From Cryobacterium cryoconiti (GTDB lineage Bacteria > Actinomycetota > Actinomycetes > Actinomycetales > Microbacteriaceae): a stretch of DNA of 64,000 bases. The notes beneath the pieces were generated by a model. That model was not told the origin of the DNA. It made no database searches and worked only from the letters and a program-made list of their open reading frames with translations. This document shows positions 7,334-15,107 of this stretch, one piece after another (position 1 is the stretch's first letter; each line of letters begins with the position of its first letter). Location of the stretch: NCBI RefSeq assembly GCF_004403065.1, contig NZ_SOHA01000005.1, positions 104,351-168,350 of the forward strand, written 5' to 3'. Position numbers and translations under genes: made by a program.

Positions 7334-7357
7334 CGCGGTCTCGTCAGAGGCCGATAG
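7330..7357 (+). promoter_or_regulatory. Sigma-28 promoter of fliC
   Basis: CTAAC (7330-7334), 15-nt spacer, GCCGATAG (7350-7357). It matches the flagellar sigma consensus (TAAA-N15-GCCGATAA in enterics) and the other copies in this window. The TAA of the -35 box is the fliA stop codon. The expected start site is near 7364, giving a leader of about 54 nt. Confidence 0.88.
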
Positions 7358-7369
7358 CTCTCAACGTCA

Positions 7370-7410
7370 GGCCATGGATGGCCAGACGCTCACCACCCAA
7401 TCACGGAGGA
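7370..7410 (+). promoter_or_regulatory. Putative CsrA-binding sites in the fliC leader
   Basis: GGCC (7370-7373) and GGCC (7380-7383) form a 4-bp stem presenting AUGGAU, with a GGA in the loop. A second site, CGGAGGA (7404-7410), overlaps the Shine-Dalgarno of fliC (ATG at 7418). A loop GGA paired with a second GGA on the Shine-Dalgarno is the arrangement used by CsrA to repress flagellin in Bacillus. Since csrA and fliW are both encoded in this locus, translational control of fliC by the FliW-CsrA switch is likely. Confidence 0.6.
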
Positions 7411-7417
7411 TTTCATC

Positions 7418-8260
7418 ATGGGTATGCAGATCAACACCAACCTCGCGGCCAACAACACGTACCGCAACCTGGCCGCCACGCAGAACGACATGTCCAAGTC
7501 CCTGGAGAAGCTGTCCAGCGGCCTCCGCATCAACCGCGCAGCGGATGACGCGGCCGGCCTGGCCATCTCCGAGGGCCTCAAGTCGCAGGTCGGTGGCCTC
7601 ACGGTCGCCAGCCGCAACGCCCAGGACGCCGTCTCGGTCATCCAGACCGCAGAAGGCTCCTTGAACGAGGTCACCTCGATCCTGCAGCGCGTCCGTGACC
7701 TCGCCGTTCAGGCCGGTAACGACTCGAACAGCGTCAAGTCTCGTGAGGCGATCGCTACCGAGGTCACCGCACTCGGTAAAGAACTTACGCGGATCAGCGA
7801 GTCGACCAACTTCAACGGCACCAAATTGCTTGACGCCGCGGCCGGGACCACGCCAATGACCTTCCAGATCGGTGCCGGCGGAGTCGCAGCAGCTGACCAG
7901 ATCGACGTCGAACTGACTGACGTCGCTGCGATTGGCACGTTGGTGTCAGGTATGGCGGCAACCGGGTTCTCGACTTCGGCCCTTGCTCTCGCGACGATCA
8001 ACGCGGTTGATGGCCACATCTCCGCTGTTTCCACCTCGCGCGCCTCGCTCGGTGCGGACCAGAACCGCTTCGAGTCCGTCATCAAGAACCTGGCCGTCTC
8101 CAAGGAGAACCTGTCGGCAGCCGGCTCGCGTATCCGCGACACCGACATGGCCGAGGAAATGGTCAAGTACACCCGTTCCAGCATCCTCTCGCAGGCCGGT
8201 ACCGCCATGCTCGCGCAGGCCAACCAGTCCAACCAGGGCGTGCTGCAGCTCCTCCGCTAA
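7418..8260 (+). CDS. fliC: Flagellin FliC
   Basis: Flagellin is the filament subunit. The 280-residue protein has the conserved N-terminal D0/D1 domain (MGMQINTNLAANNTYRNL; SSGLRINRAADDAAGLAISE) and C-terminal D1/D0 domain (ASLGADQNRFE; ending QANQSNQGVLQLLR). Between them is a short central domain of about 65 residues, so it is a compact flagellin. The central part (about 7815-8010) uses noticeably more A/T-ending codons (TTG, GCA, ACT, ATT) than the flanks, as often seen for diversified or recombined filament surface domains. It is transcribed from its own sigma-28 promoter, with a strong GGAGGA ribosome site. Confidence 0.97.
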   Translation: MGMQINTNLAANNTYRNLAATQNDMSKSLEKLSSGLRINRAADDAAGLAISEGLKSQVGGLTVASRNAQDAVSVIQTAEGSLNEVTSILQRVRDLAVQAGNDSNSVKSREAIATEVTALGKELTRISESTNFNGTKLLDAAAGTTPMTFQIGAGGVAAADQIDVELTDVAAIGTLVSGMAATGFSTSALALATINAVDGHISAVSTSRASLGADQNRFESVIKNLAVSKENLSAAGSRIRDTDMAEEMVKYTRSSILSQAGTAMLAQANQSNQGVLQLLR

Positions 8261-8300
8261 ACCGGTGAGCTGAACCTTTCGGGAAACCGCACGGTGAACT

Positions 8301-8359
8301 ATGGCTGGTGGTGACTCAAGAGATGAACTGGACCTCATCCCTCGGGCGCCACCAGCCAT
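8301..8359 (+). terminator. Inverted repeat 3' of fliC
   Basis: ATGGCTGGTGG (8301-8311) is perfectly complementary to CCACCAGCCAT (8349-8359), with a 37-nt loop. It lies 40 bp after the fliC stop and before fliD. It could attenuate read-through or stabilise the abundant fliC transcript, while still letting some transcripts reach fliD, which has no obvious promoter of its own. Confidence 0.55.
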
Positions 8360-8444
8360 TCACGTTTCACCGGCCACACCCAGCCTGACCCACGCCTGAC
8401 CCAGCAGCATCCAGCACGACCCGGCACGAGAAGGAGGTGACGAC

Positions 8445-9764
8445 ATGGTCACAGCGATCGACGGCCTCGTCAGCGGCCTCGACACCACCAGCCTGATCAA
8501 CTCGCTGATGCAGGTCGAGGCGGTTCCGCAGACCCAGCTCAAGGCCAAGGTCTCGTCGGCTCAGACCATGATCTCGGCGCTCCAGGGTCTGAACACCCAG
8601 GTTGCCGCCCTCGCCGACCTCGCCACGAAGGCGGCCAAACCGGCCGCCCTCGACGTCTACTCCGCCACCAGCAGCTCCACCGGCGTCACGGTGGCCACCT
8701 CGGCCGGCGCCGCCGCCGGCCAGCTCGACCTGGTCGTGAGCAAGCTCGCCCAGACCCAGGTCACGGTCTCCGGACCGGTCACGGTCTGGCCCGACACCAA
8801 CCTCACCTTCACCAAGGCCGACGGCACCGTCACCACGGTCACGGGTGCTTCTACCTCGCTCGACGACATGGTCTCCGCCGTCAACGCGGCCGGCGCCGGC
8901 GTCACCGCCACCAAGGTCGCCGTGGGCGTCGACGGCTTCCGCCTGCAGTTCACGGCCACCGCGCCCGGCGCCGCCGCGGGCGTCACCATCTCCGGCACCA
9001 CCGTGCCGATGACCCAGACCAAGGCCGCGCAGGATGCCGAGGTCACGCTCTGGGCCGGCACCCCCGCCGAGCAGAAAATCACCTCCGCGACCAACACGTT
9101 CGCCGGCATCCTGCCCGGCATGACGCTCACGGTCTCCGCAGTGTCGGTCGATCCGGTGAGCGTGACCGTGGCCCGGGACGACGCCCGGATCAGCACGACG
9201 GCCTCAGAGATTGTCACCTCGCTCAACGGCATCTTCGCGGTGATCACGAATCGCTCGGCGGTGAGCACCACCACCAACTCCTCCGGGGTCACCAGCACGA
9301 CCGCGGGGATCTTCTCCGGCGACAGCACCATCCGCGACACCAGGCAGCGCATCCTGTCGGCGGCCTCGATGCCCGTGAACGGGCGTTCTCCGTCGGAATA
9401 CGGCATCAGTATCACCCGCTCGGGCACCATGGAGTTCGACGCGGCCAAGTTCGCGGCCGCCCTGGCCAAGGACCCATCCACGGTGAAGGCCGCCGTGACG
9501 GAGATCGCCAGCCGGGTCGCCGCCGCCGCGACCACGGCCTCCGACAAATACGACGGGCAGCTCACCCAGAAGATCACCGGGCAGCAGTCCACCGTGCGCA
9601 ACCTCGGCGACCGCATCGCCGACTGGGACCGCAGCCTGGCCACGCGCCGGGCAACCCTGCAAAGCACCTACACCGCACTGGAAACCCAGCTCGCCGCCCT
9701 GAAAGCCCAGTCCTCGTGGCTGAGCGCCCAGGTTGCCGGGCTCCCGACCTCGAGCACAGGATGA
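8445..9764 (+). CDS. fliD: Flagellar filament cap protein FliD (HAP2)
   Basis: FliD forms the cap under which flagellin monomers fold. The 439-residue protein has the family N-terminus (AIDGLVSGLDTTSLINSLMQ, then VEAVPQTQL), a Ser/Thr/Ala/Val-rich beta middle, and a C-terminal coiled coil (about residues 375-430) ending near QLAALKAQSSWLSAQVAGL. The strong AAGGAGG ribosome site is at the expected distance. The stop overlaps the fliS start (ATGA, 9761-9764). Confidence 0.93.
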   Translation: MVTAIDGLVSGLDTTSLINSLMQVEAVPQTQLKAKVSSAQTMISALQGLNTQVAALADLATKAAKPAALDVYSATSSSTGVTVATSAGAAAGQLDLVVSKLAQTQVTVSGPVTVWPDTNLTFTKADGTVTTVTGASTSLDDMVSAVNAAGAGVTATKVAVGVDGFRLQFTATAPGAAAGVTISGTTVPMTQTKAAQDAEVTLWAGTPAEQKITSATNTFAGILPGMTLTVSAVSVDPVSVTVARDDARISTTASEIVTSLNGIFAVITNRSAVSTTTNSSGVTSTTAGIFSGDSTIRDTRQRILSAASMPVNGRSPSEYGISITRSGTMEFDAAKFAAALAKDPSTVKAAVTEIASRVAAAATTASDKYDGQLTQKITGQQSTVRNLGDRIADWDRSLATRRATLQSTYTALETQLAALKAQSSWLSAQVAGLPTSSTG

Positions 9765-10204
9765 TGATGGCAGTGATGAGCATGATGGGTGGGGCCCAGG
9801 CCCGACGCGCACAGTTGAACCGCGAAGCAGTGCTCTCGGCCACGCCGGTGCGCCTGCTGACGATGCTGTACGACCGGCTGCTGCTCGACCTCGGCCGCGC
9901 CGAGATCGCGCAGAACATCGAGGACTGGGCGGTCGCCTCCGAGAACCTGCTGCACGCCCAGGCGATCGTTGCCGAACTGTCGACCTCGCTCAACGTGGAC
10001 GCCTGGGAGGGCGGCGAAGGTCTGTTCGCCCTGTACACCTACGCCTCGAACGCGTTGATGAGCGCCAACATCCATCGGGATGTCGCCCGCACCCGCGAGG
10101 CGATCGCCCTGCTCGAGCCGCTGCGGCAGACCTGGCACGAAGCCGCCGGCCTGCTGCCGGCCCAGCCCATGCAGCGTGCCGGCGGGGAGTACGGACTTGC
10201 CTAG
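9761..10204 (+). CDS. fliS: Flagellin export chaperone FliS
   Basis: FliS binds the C-terminus of unpolymerised flagellin and delivers it for export. The 147-residue protein contains the FliS signature ATPVRLLTMLYDRLLLDLGRA, read here in pieces as ATPVRLLTMLYDRLLLDL and GRAEIAQNIEDW. It also has the four-helix pattern ending LEPLRQTWHEAA. ATG 9761 was chosen for its overlap with the fliD stop; nearby in-frame ATGs at 9764, 9767, 9776 and 9785 are alternatives. In CsrA/FliW systems FliS also competes for flagellin. Confidence 0.92.
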   Translation: MMMAVMSMMGGAQARRAQLNREAVLSATPVRLLTMLYDRLLLDLGRAEIAQNIEDWAVASENLLHAQAIVAELSTSLNVDAWEGGEGLFALYTYASNALMSANIHRDVARTREAIALLEPLRQTWHEAAGLLPAQPMQRAGGEYGLA

Positions 10205-10544
10205 GCAGGTGGTGCAGATCGGCGAAGGGACGAACGCACGCCGGGCGTGGCTGGAGGTTCTCGACCAGCTCGAGTCCAGCCTCGGCTCCGGTGCCCGCGA
10301 CGCCGTGCTGGCCGCACCGGGGGAGCGGTTCTCCACCGGCGTGCAGTGGCGCGCCCCCGATCACCTGGGCCAGTTGCCTGCCGACCTGGAGAAGCGCGCC
10401 CGGAGCCTGATCGCCGGCCAGATCGCCCTGATCGCCACGATCGAGGATGCCCGGCGCTCCGCCGGTCTGCACCTCGCCGCCGTGCACACCATCATCTCGG
10501 CGCAGCACACCGACCAGGCCGTCTACCTCGACGTGGCCGGCTGA
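10197..10544 (+). CDS. Small helical protein in the FliT position
   Basis: A protein of about 115 residues follows fliS with an 8-bp overlap. It is helical (WLEVLDQLESSLGSGA, then LEKRARSLIAGQIALIATIEDA) and has no enzymatic motif. Genes in this place commonly encode FliT-like chaperones for FliD, and size and composition fit, but similarity to FliT is not evident by eye. TTG 10197 is chosen because GGGGAG (10184-10189) is correctly spaced. GTG 10209 or 10212 are alternatives. The gene ends 41 bp before a long hairpin. Confidence 0.6.
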   Translation: MPRQVVQIGEGTNARRAWLEVLDQLESSLGSGARDAVLAAPGERFSTGVQWRAPDHLGQLPADLEKRARSLIAGQIALIATIEDARRSAGLHLAAVHTIISAQHTDQAVYLDVAG

Positions 10545-10585
10545 CCCTCGCCCGTTACCCTCGCCCGCGACCGTAACCACGTTCC

Positions 10586-10651
10586 AACTGTTCCCCGATC
10601 GGACAAGTGTTGCCCGTGCGCGGGCGACACTTGTCCGATTCGGCGACAGTT
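10586..10651. terminator. Long 31-bp hairpin 3' of the fliD-fliS-small gene unit
   Basis: Arms 10586-10616 and 10621-10651 are complementary at 26 or 27 of 31 positions, including an uninterrupted core from ATCGGACAAGTGT, around a 4-nt loop. The hairpin sits between the end of the filament-cap unit and the flgB promoter. It most simply insulates the two transcription units. No U-tract. Confidence 0.7.
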
Positions 10652-10693
10652 GCGGGGTTCGGGCCGGCGGCGTGCGGCAGGGCGTGCGGGAGA

Positions 10694-10711
10694 AAGTTTC
10701 GCGAGAAACTT
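10694..10711. promoter_or_regulatory. Palindrome abutting the flgB promoter
   Basis: AAGTTTCGCGAGAAACTT is a perfect 7-bp inverted repeat around a 4-bp centre. It ends at the base before the -35 box (10712) of the sigma-28-like flgB promoter. This is where an activator or repressor would bind. The other sigma-28 promoters of the window lack the element. Confidence 0.45.
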
Positions 10712-10739
10712 CTAACGCAGCGCGGCCACCGGCCGATAG
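10712..10739 (+). promoter_or_regulatory. Sigma-28 promoter of the flgB-flgE operon
   Basis: CTAAC (10712-10716), 15-nt spacer, GCCGATAG (10732-10739). It is identical in both boxes to the fliC promoter. It precedes the basal-body/hook operon, normally an early class elsewhere, so in this organism FliA appears to control structural genes of all stages. Confidence 0.88.
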
Positions 10740-10814
10740 CTAGGAACGAGCAGGGATTGCTCGACCACAGGCCACGGATCGGCCGCCCTCGTTTTGCCGA
10801 CGAATCGGGTATCC

Positions 10815-11156
10815 GTGTTCCAATCCGTGACCGCCACCGCCATTGTCAGTGCCCTGGACGGCCTGGCGCTGCGCCAGCGCACCATCGCGAACAACATCGC
10901 GAACGTCAACACCCCCAACTACCAGGCCAAGCGCGTGGCGTTCGAGGAGGCCCTGGCCAAATCGGTCGAAGCCGGCAGCGGCAGCACCGTCGCCACCACG
11001 GCGAGCTCGCTCGAGCCCACCCGCCTCGACGGCAATAACGTGAATCTCGACACCGAGACCCTCTCCAACATCGACACCGTGCTGCGGTACCAGTTCGCGA
11101 CGCAGGCCGCCAACGGTCCGTTCACCTCACTGCGCTCCGCGATGCGGACCAGCTGA
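10815..11156 (+). CDS. flgB: Proximal rod protein FlgB
   Basis: FlgB is a rod subunit exported to build the basal-body axle. The 113-residue protein has the rod-family N-terminal motif ALRQRTIANNIANVNTPNYQ and the C-terminal helix YQFATQAANGPFTSLRSAM. GTG 10815 gives the usual FlgB N-terminus. A TTG at 10794 would add seven residues, and neither has a good Shine-Dalgarno. It is the first gene of a long, tightly packed operon. Its TGATG end overlaps flgC by 1 bp. Confidence 0.9.
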   Translation: MFQSVTATAIVSALDGLALRQRTIANNIANVNTPNYQAKRVAFEEALAKSVEAGSGSTVATTASSLEPTRLDGNNVNLDTETLSNIDTVLRYQFATQAANGPFTSLRSAMRTS

Positions 11157-11548
11157 TGACCTTCGACGCGATCGGGATCGCCGGCTCCGGCCTCACCCTG
11201 CACCGCAAGTGGCTCGACGCCGTCGCGGACAACATCGCCAACGTCAACACGGTCACCGCCACCGACGGGGATGCCTTCCAGGCGCGCTACATCGTGGCCC
11301 AGGCCGGCCAGGGCACCACGGGCGCCTACGTCGCCGGCGCCGCTCTCGGCGACGCCGAGGGGATCCTGACCTTCGACCCGAGCAACCCTCTCGCCGACGA
11401 AGCCGGCTATGTGCGCCGTCCGGACATCGACCTGGCCGAGCAGATGAGTGCGCTGATCATGGCGCAGCGCGGCTACCAGGCCAACGCCGCCGTCGTCGAC
11501 CGGGCCAAGACATCCTATGAAGCCGCACTCCAGATTGGACGCTCCTGA
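11156..11548 (+). CDS. flgC: Proximal rod protein FlgC
   Basis: FlgC is a rod subunit. The 130-residue protein shows the N-terminal motif GSGLTLHRKWLDAVADNIAN followed by VNTVT, and the C-terminal rod motif LIMAQRGYQANAAVVDRAK, both diagnostic. The C-terminal segment after DIDLAEQMS is the FlgC form. Starts within TGATG at the flgB stop, and itself overlaps fliE by 1 bp. Confidence 0.94.
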   Translation: MTFDAIGIAGSGLTLHRKWLDAVADNIANVNTVTATDGDAFQARYIVAQAGQGTTGAYVAGAALGDAEGILTFDPSNPLADEAGYVRRPDIDLAEQMSALIMAQRGYQANAAVVDRAKTSYEAALQIGRS

Positions 11549-11871
11549 TGACGATCGGATCGATCAACCCGCTCCAGGCCGTGAGCGGAACAGGCTACCT
11601 CTCCGGCGTGCAGGGCGTGCAGGGTGCACCGGGCGTGCAGGGCACCGACGGCTCGGGCTTCGGCAGCGCGCTCGTCGGTGCGGTCGACAACCTGCAGCAG
11701 CTGCAGGCCACGTCCAACACCCTCGCGGTGCAGGCCGTCACCGGCAACCTGACCGACATCCACTCCGCCACCCTGGCGTCCACCCGCGCGCAGGTCACCC
11801 TCGAACTCGTCGCCGCCGTGCGTAATAAGGGTGTCGACGCGTTCAACGAGATCATGAGGATGCAGGCCTGA
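11548..11871 (+). CDS. fliE: MS-ring/rod adapter FliE
   Basis: FliE joins the MS ring to the rod. The 107-residue protein has the conserved C-terminal half (DIHSATLASTRAQVTLELVA, VRNKGVDAFNEIMRMQA). The variable N-terminal part contains a collagen-like GVQGVQGAPGVQGTDG stretch, from a 9-bp DNA repeat (about 11607-11645). The fused stop/start with fliF (11871) implies coupled translation. Confidence 0.93.
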   Translation: MTIGSINPLQAVSGTGYLSGVQGVQGAPGVQGTDGSGFGSALVGAVDNLQQLQATSNTLAVQAVTGNLTDIHSATLASTRAQVTLELVAAVRNKGVDAFNEIMRMQA

Positions 11872-13472
11872 TGCCCCGTCCGATCACGTCGGCGTTCGAA
11901 CGCCTCGGCCGCGGCATCAGCTCGTTCTCCGTCGCGCAGCGCACAGTCGCCATCATCGGGGTCGCCGTGCTCGCCCTGGGCATCGCCGCCCTCAGCATGT
12001 GGGCCACCAAACCGGCCTTCACGCCCCTGTTCTCCGGCCTCAGCGGCTCCGACGCGAGCACCATCGTCGAGCAACTCCGCACCGACGGCGTCGCCTACGA
12101 GCTCAGCGACGGCGGCGGCACCATCCTGGTTCCGCAGGAGCACGTCTACGACGAGCGCCTCAAGGCCGCCGCGGCCGGCCTGCCGTCCTCCAGCACGAGC
12201 GGCTACGGGCTGCTCGACAGCATGGGCGTCACCTCCAGCGAGTTCCAGCAGTCGGTCACCTACAAGCGGGCGCTCGAGGGCGAGATCGCGAACACCGTCA
12301 AGGCCATGAAGGGCGTCAAGAACGCCTCGGTACGCCTGGCGATCCCCGAGGAGACCGTGTTCGCGTCGGAGCAGAGCGACCCCACGGCATCCGTCTTCGT
12401 GGAAACGGCCACCGGCAGCACCCTCAACACCGAACAGGTGCAGGCCATCGTGCACCTGACCTCCGCTTCGATCGAGGGTATGGCCCCCACCGATGTGGCC
12501 GTCATCGACTCCGCCGGCGTCGTGTTGTCGGCGGTCGGAGTGGGTGCCACCGGTTCTGCCGACCAGCAGGCCGGCGCCTATGAGGACCGCGTGCGCGGAG
12601 CCGTGCAGGCCATGCTGGACAAGGTCGTCGGGCCCGGAAACGCCACCGTCGTGGTGGCCGCCGACATGAGCTACCAGTCGGCCCAGCGGGTCGAGGAATC
12701 CTTCACCACCCCCGAGGACGCCCCCGCCCTCAACGAGGCCGTCAAGACCGAGTCGTACTCGGGAGCCGGCGGCGCCGGCGGTGCCGCCGGGGTTCTCGGC
12801 CCGGACAACATCGCCGTTCCGGCCGCCGCCGAAGGAGACGGCACCTTCACGTCGGAGGACACCACCAAGAACAACGCCGTCAACAAGGTCACCGAAACCC
12901 GCACCATCCCGGCCGGGGAGATCAACCGGCAGACGGTGTCCGTGGCCGTGAACGCCGACGTCGTCGGCAATCTCAACGTCGCCGACATCACCTCGCTCGT
13001 GGCCTCCGCAGCCGGCATCGACGCCCAGCGCGGCGACGCCGTCACGGTCGAGGTCGTCGGTTTCAACGGTGGCGCGGCAGCGGATGCCGCTGCCGCCCTC
13101 GCTGCGGCGGAGGCGGAGGCCGCCGCCGATCGGTTCGCCGAGATCGTGCGCATCGCCATCATCACCGCGGGAATCGTCATCACCCTCGTGCTGGGCCTCA
13201 TCCTGTATGCGCGCCGTTCGCGCCGCCAGAGCCGCGAAGCGATCGAGCTCGACGAGCTGATGGAGGTGCGTCCCGCGTTGAACGCGCCCGGGATGCCTTT
13301 CCCACTGACCGCGCCGATCGCACCGATCATGATCGATCCCACGCCGACGGTGGCCTACCAGCCGCCCGCGGCCGACCGGATGCGCGTCGAGATCGATTCC
13401 CTCGCCCAGCGCGACCCTGCGAAAACAGCGGAGCTCCTGCGCGGCCTGATGGATGACCGGCAGCCCGCATGA
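11871..13472 (+). CDS. fliF: Flagellar MS-ring protein FliF
   Basis: FliF (533 residues) forms the membrane ring that houses the export gate. An N-terminal membrane helix (about residues 26-46) is followed by the ring-building motifs (PLFSGLSGSDASTIVEQL, QSVTYKRALEGEIANTV). A periplasmic Gly/Ala-rich loop lies near 270-320. A second membrane helix (about residues 424-446) and a cytoplasmic tail for FliG binding complete it. Overlaps fliG by 4 bp. Confidence 0.96.
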   Translation: MPRPITSAFERLGRGISSFSVAQRTVAIIGVAVLALGIAALSMWATKPAFTPLFSGLSGSDASTIVEQLRTDGVAYELSDGGGTILVPQEHVYDERLKAAAAGLPSSSTSGYGLLDSMGVTSSEFQQSVTYKRALEGEIANTVKAMKGVKNASVRLAIPEETVFASEQSDPTASVFVETATGSTLNTEQVQAIVHLTSASIEGMAPTDVAVIDSAGVVLSAVGVGATGSADQQAGAYEDRVRGAVQAMLDKVVGPGNATVVVAADMSYQSAQRVEESFTTPEDAPALNEAVKTESYSGAGGAGGAAGVLGPDNIAVPAAAEGDGTFTSEDTTKNNAVNKVTETRTIPAGEINRQTVSVAVNADVVGNLNVADITSLVASAAGIDAQRGDAVTVEVVGFNGGAAADAAAALAAAEAEAAADRFAEIVRIAIITAGIVITLVLGLILYARRSRRQSREAIELDELMEVRPALNAPGMPFPLTAPIAPIMIDPTPTVAYQPPAADRMRVEIDSLAQRDPAKTAELLRGLMDDRQPA

Positions 13473-14488
13473 TCGACGCCCAGCCGGCCCTGACCGGCAC
13501 GCAGAAGGTGGCGGTCGTTCTGATGAGCATGGAACATCAGCGTGCCACCGAGGTGATGAAGCAGTTCACCGAAGCCGAGGCGGCCGACATCGCCGCGGAA
13601 ATGGTGCAGTTGCGCCGGGTCGACCCCGACGTGACCGAGACCACCGTGCTCGAGTTCCACGAACTCACGGTCAAGGGCAACCGGGCCGGCCGCGGCGGGC
13701 ACGCCTACGCGATCGGCCTGCTGGAGGCATCCTTCGGAGCGGAGAAAGCCGCCGGGGTCATGGTCAAGGTGGCCTCCTCGATGGCCGGCAAGGCCTTCGA
13801 GTTCCTGGACGCCACCGAGCCGCTGCAGATCCTCACCCTGCTCGACGGCGAGCTGCCGCAGACCATCGCCCTGGTGCTGGCGCACCTGCGCCCCGGGCAC
13901 GCCTCAGCCGTGCTCGGCGGACTGGACACCGATCTCCGCGCCGAGGTAGCCCAGCGCATCGCCGGCATGGGCACCACCACCCCGGAAGCCGTTCGCGTGG
14001 TCACCGAGACGCTCAAGGCCCGGGTCGGCGCCGTCTCCTCGACCCGCGACTCCGTCGAAACGGTCGGCGGCATCCAGCCGCTGGTCGAGATCATCAACCG
14101 GGCCGATGTGGCCACCGAACGTGCCCTCCTGGAGGCCCTCGACGCGCGCGACCCCGCGCTGGCCGAGGACGTGCGGTCACGGATGCTGACCTTCGCCGAC
14201 ATCGTCAAGCTCGAGAACCGTGATGTGCAGCAGGTCCTCCGCGGCATCGACGCGGCGGTCCTGGCCATCGCCCTCAAAGGCTCGACCGACGGCGTGGTCA
14301 CCACCATCCGCACCAATCTCTCCGAACGCAACCGCGAGATCCTCGACGACGAGGTCAAGGCCCTGGCGCCCGTGCGGGTGTCGCAGGTCGAGGAGGCGCG
14401 CGCCACGATCGTGCGCGCCATCCGCGACCTCGAGGCTCAGGGCAGCATCACCGTGCAGCGTGCCGAGGAGGACGACTATGTCGTCTAG
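13469..14488 (+). CDS. fliG: Flagellar motor switch protein FliG
   Basis: FliG (339 residues) links FliF to the C ring and interacts with the MotA stators to generate torque. The N-terminal FliF-binding domain contains TQKVAVVLMSMEHQRATEVM. The middle domain contains LAHLRPGHASAVLGGL, and the charged torque helix lies in the C-terminal domain (FADIVKLENRDVQQVLRGID, read FADIVKLENRDVQ). Overlaps fliF by 4 bp and fliH by 11 bp. Confidence 0.95.
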   Translation: MIDAQPALTGTQKVAVVLMSMEHQRATEVMKQFTEAEAADIAAEMVQLRRVDPDVTETTVLEFHELTVKGNRAGRGGHAYAIGLLEASFGAEKAAGVMVKVASSMAGKAFEFLDATEPLQILTLLDGELPQTIALVLAHLRPGHASAVLGGLDTDLRAEVAQRIAGMGTTTPEAVRVVTETLKARVGAVSSTRDSVETVGGIQPLVEIINRADVATERALLEALDARDPALAEDVRSRMLTFADIVKLENRDVQQVLRGIDAAVLAIALKGSTDGVVTTIRTNLSERNREILDDEVKALAPVRVSQVEEARATIVRAIRDLEAQGSITVQRAEEDDYVV

Positions 14489-15107
14489 TGCGCAGTCGAT
14501 GCCGTTCTCCGCCGTGAGCTTCCCCAGCCTGCGCAACGAGCGAGGCGCCGGGGACGAGTCCTCGCGGGCCCGCGGCCACGCCGCCGGGTACACCGCGGGT
14601 CTGCGGGCGGCAGCCGCCGAAATCGACGCCCGGATCGCCCTCCACGATGCCGAGCACGCCGCTGCGATGCTGCACCAGCAGACACGGGTGGACCGGGCGG
14701 TCGCCCTCCTCGGTGCCGCCGCCGCCGCACTGCACCAGCGCACCCTCCCTGTGCTCCAGGACGTGGAGGACACCCTCGTCGCCACCGCCGTGGAACTGGC
14801 TGAAGCCATCCTCGGGCACGAACTCGGCGACACGGAGACCTCCGCCCGCGCCGCCCTGAGCCGGGCCCTGATCCCCGGCACTGACGCCATCGCCGGCAGC
14901 GGTCGCCCGCATGCGGTTCGGATGCACCCGGCCGACCTTGCCCTGATCGACCAGATCACCCGAACGGATGCCGGCGTCGACCTCATCGCCGACGCGGGCC
15001 TCGCCCGCGGCGACGCGATCGCCGAATTCCCGGACGGGTTCCTCGACGCCCGGATCGGCACGGCCCTGGCCCGCGCGAAGGCCGCGCTCGGGAGCGCAGC
15101 CTCATGA
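14478..15107 (+). CDS. fliH: Flagellar export ATPase regulator FliH
   Basis: FliH is the peripheral stalk that regulates the export ATPase FliI. The 209-residue protein is Ala/Arg-rich with a long helical middle (AGYTAGLRAAAAEIDARIAL). It has the FliH/V-ATPase-E-like C-terminal domain (DTLVATAVELAEAILGHEL; the final RGDAIAEFPDGFLDARIG). ATG 14478 lies inside the end of fliG and has GAGGA upstream. The frame is open much further upstream only because of base composition. Confidence 0.88.
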   Translation: MSSSAQSMPFSAVSFPSLRNERGAGDESSRARGHAAGYTAGLRAAAAEIDARIALHDAEHAAAMLHQQTRVDRAVALLGAAAAALHQRTLPVLQDVEDTLVATAVELAEAILGHELGDTETSARAALSRALIPGTDAIAGSGRPHAVRMHPADLALIDQITRTDAGVDLIADAGLARGDAIAEFPDGFLDARIGTALARAKAALGSAAS

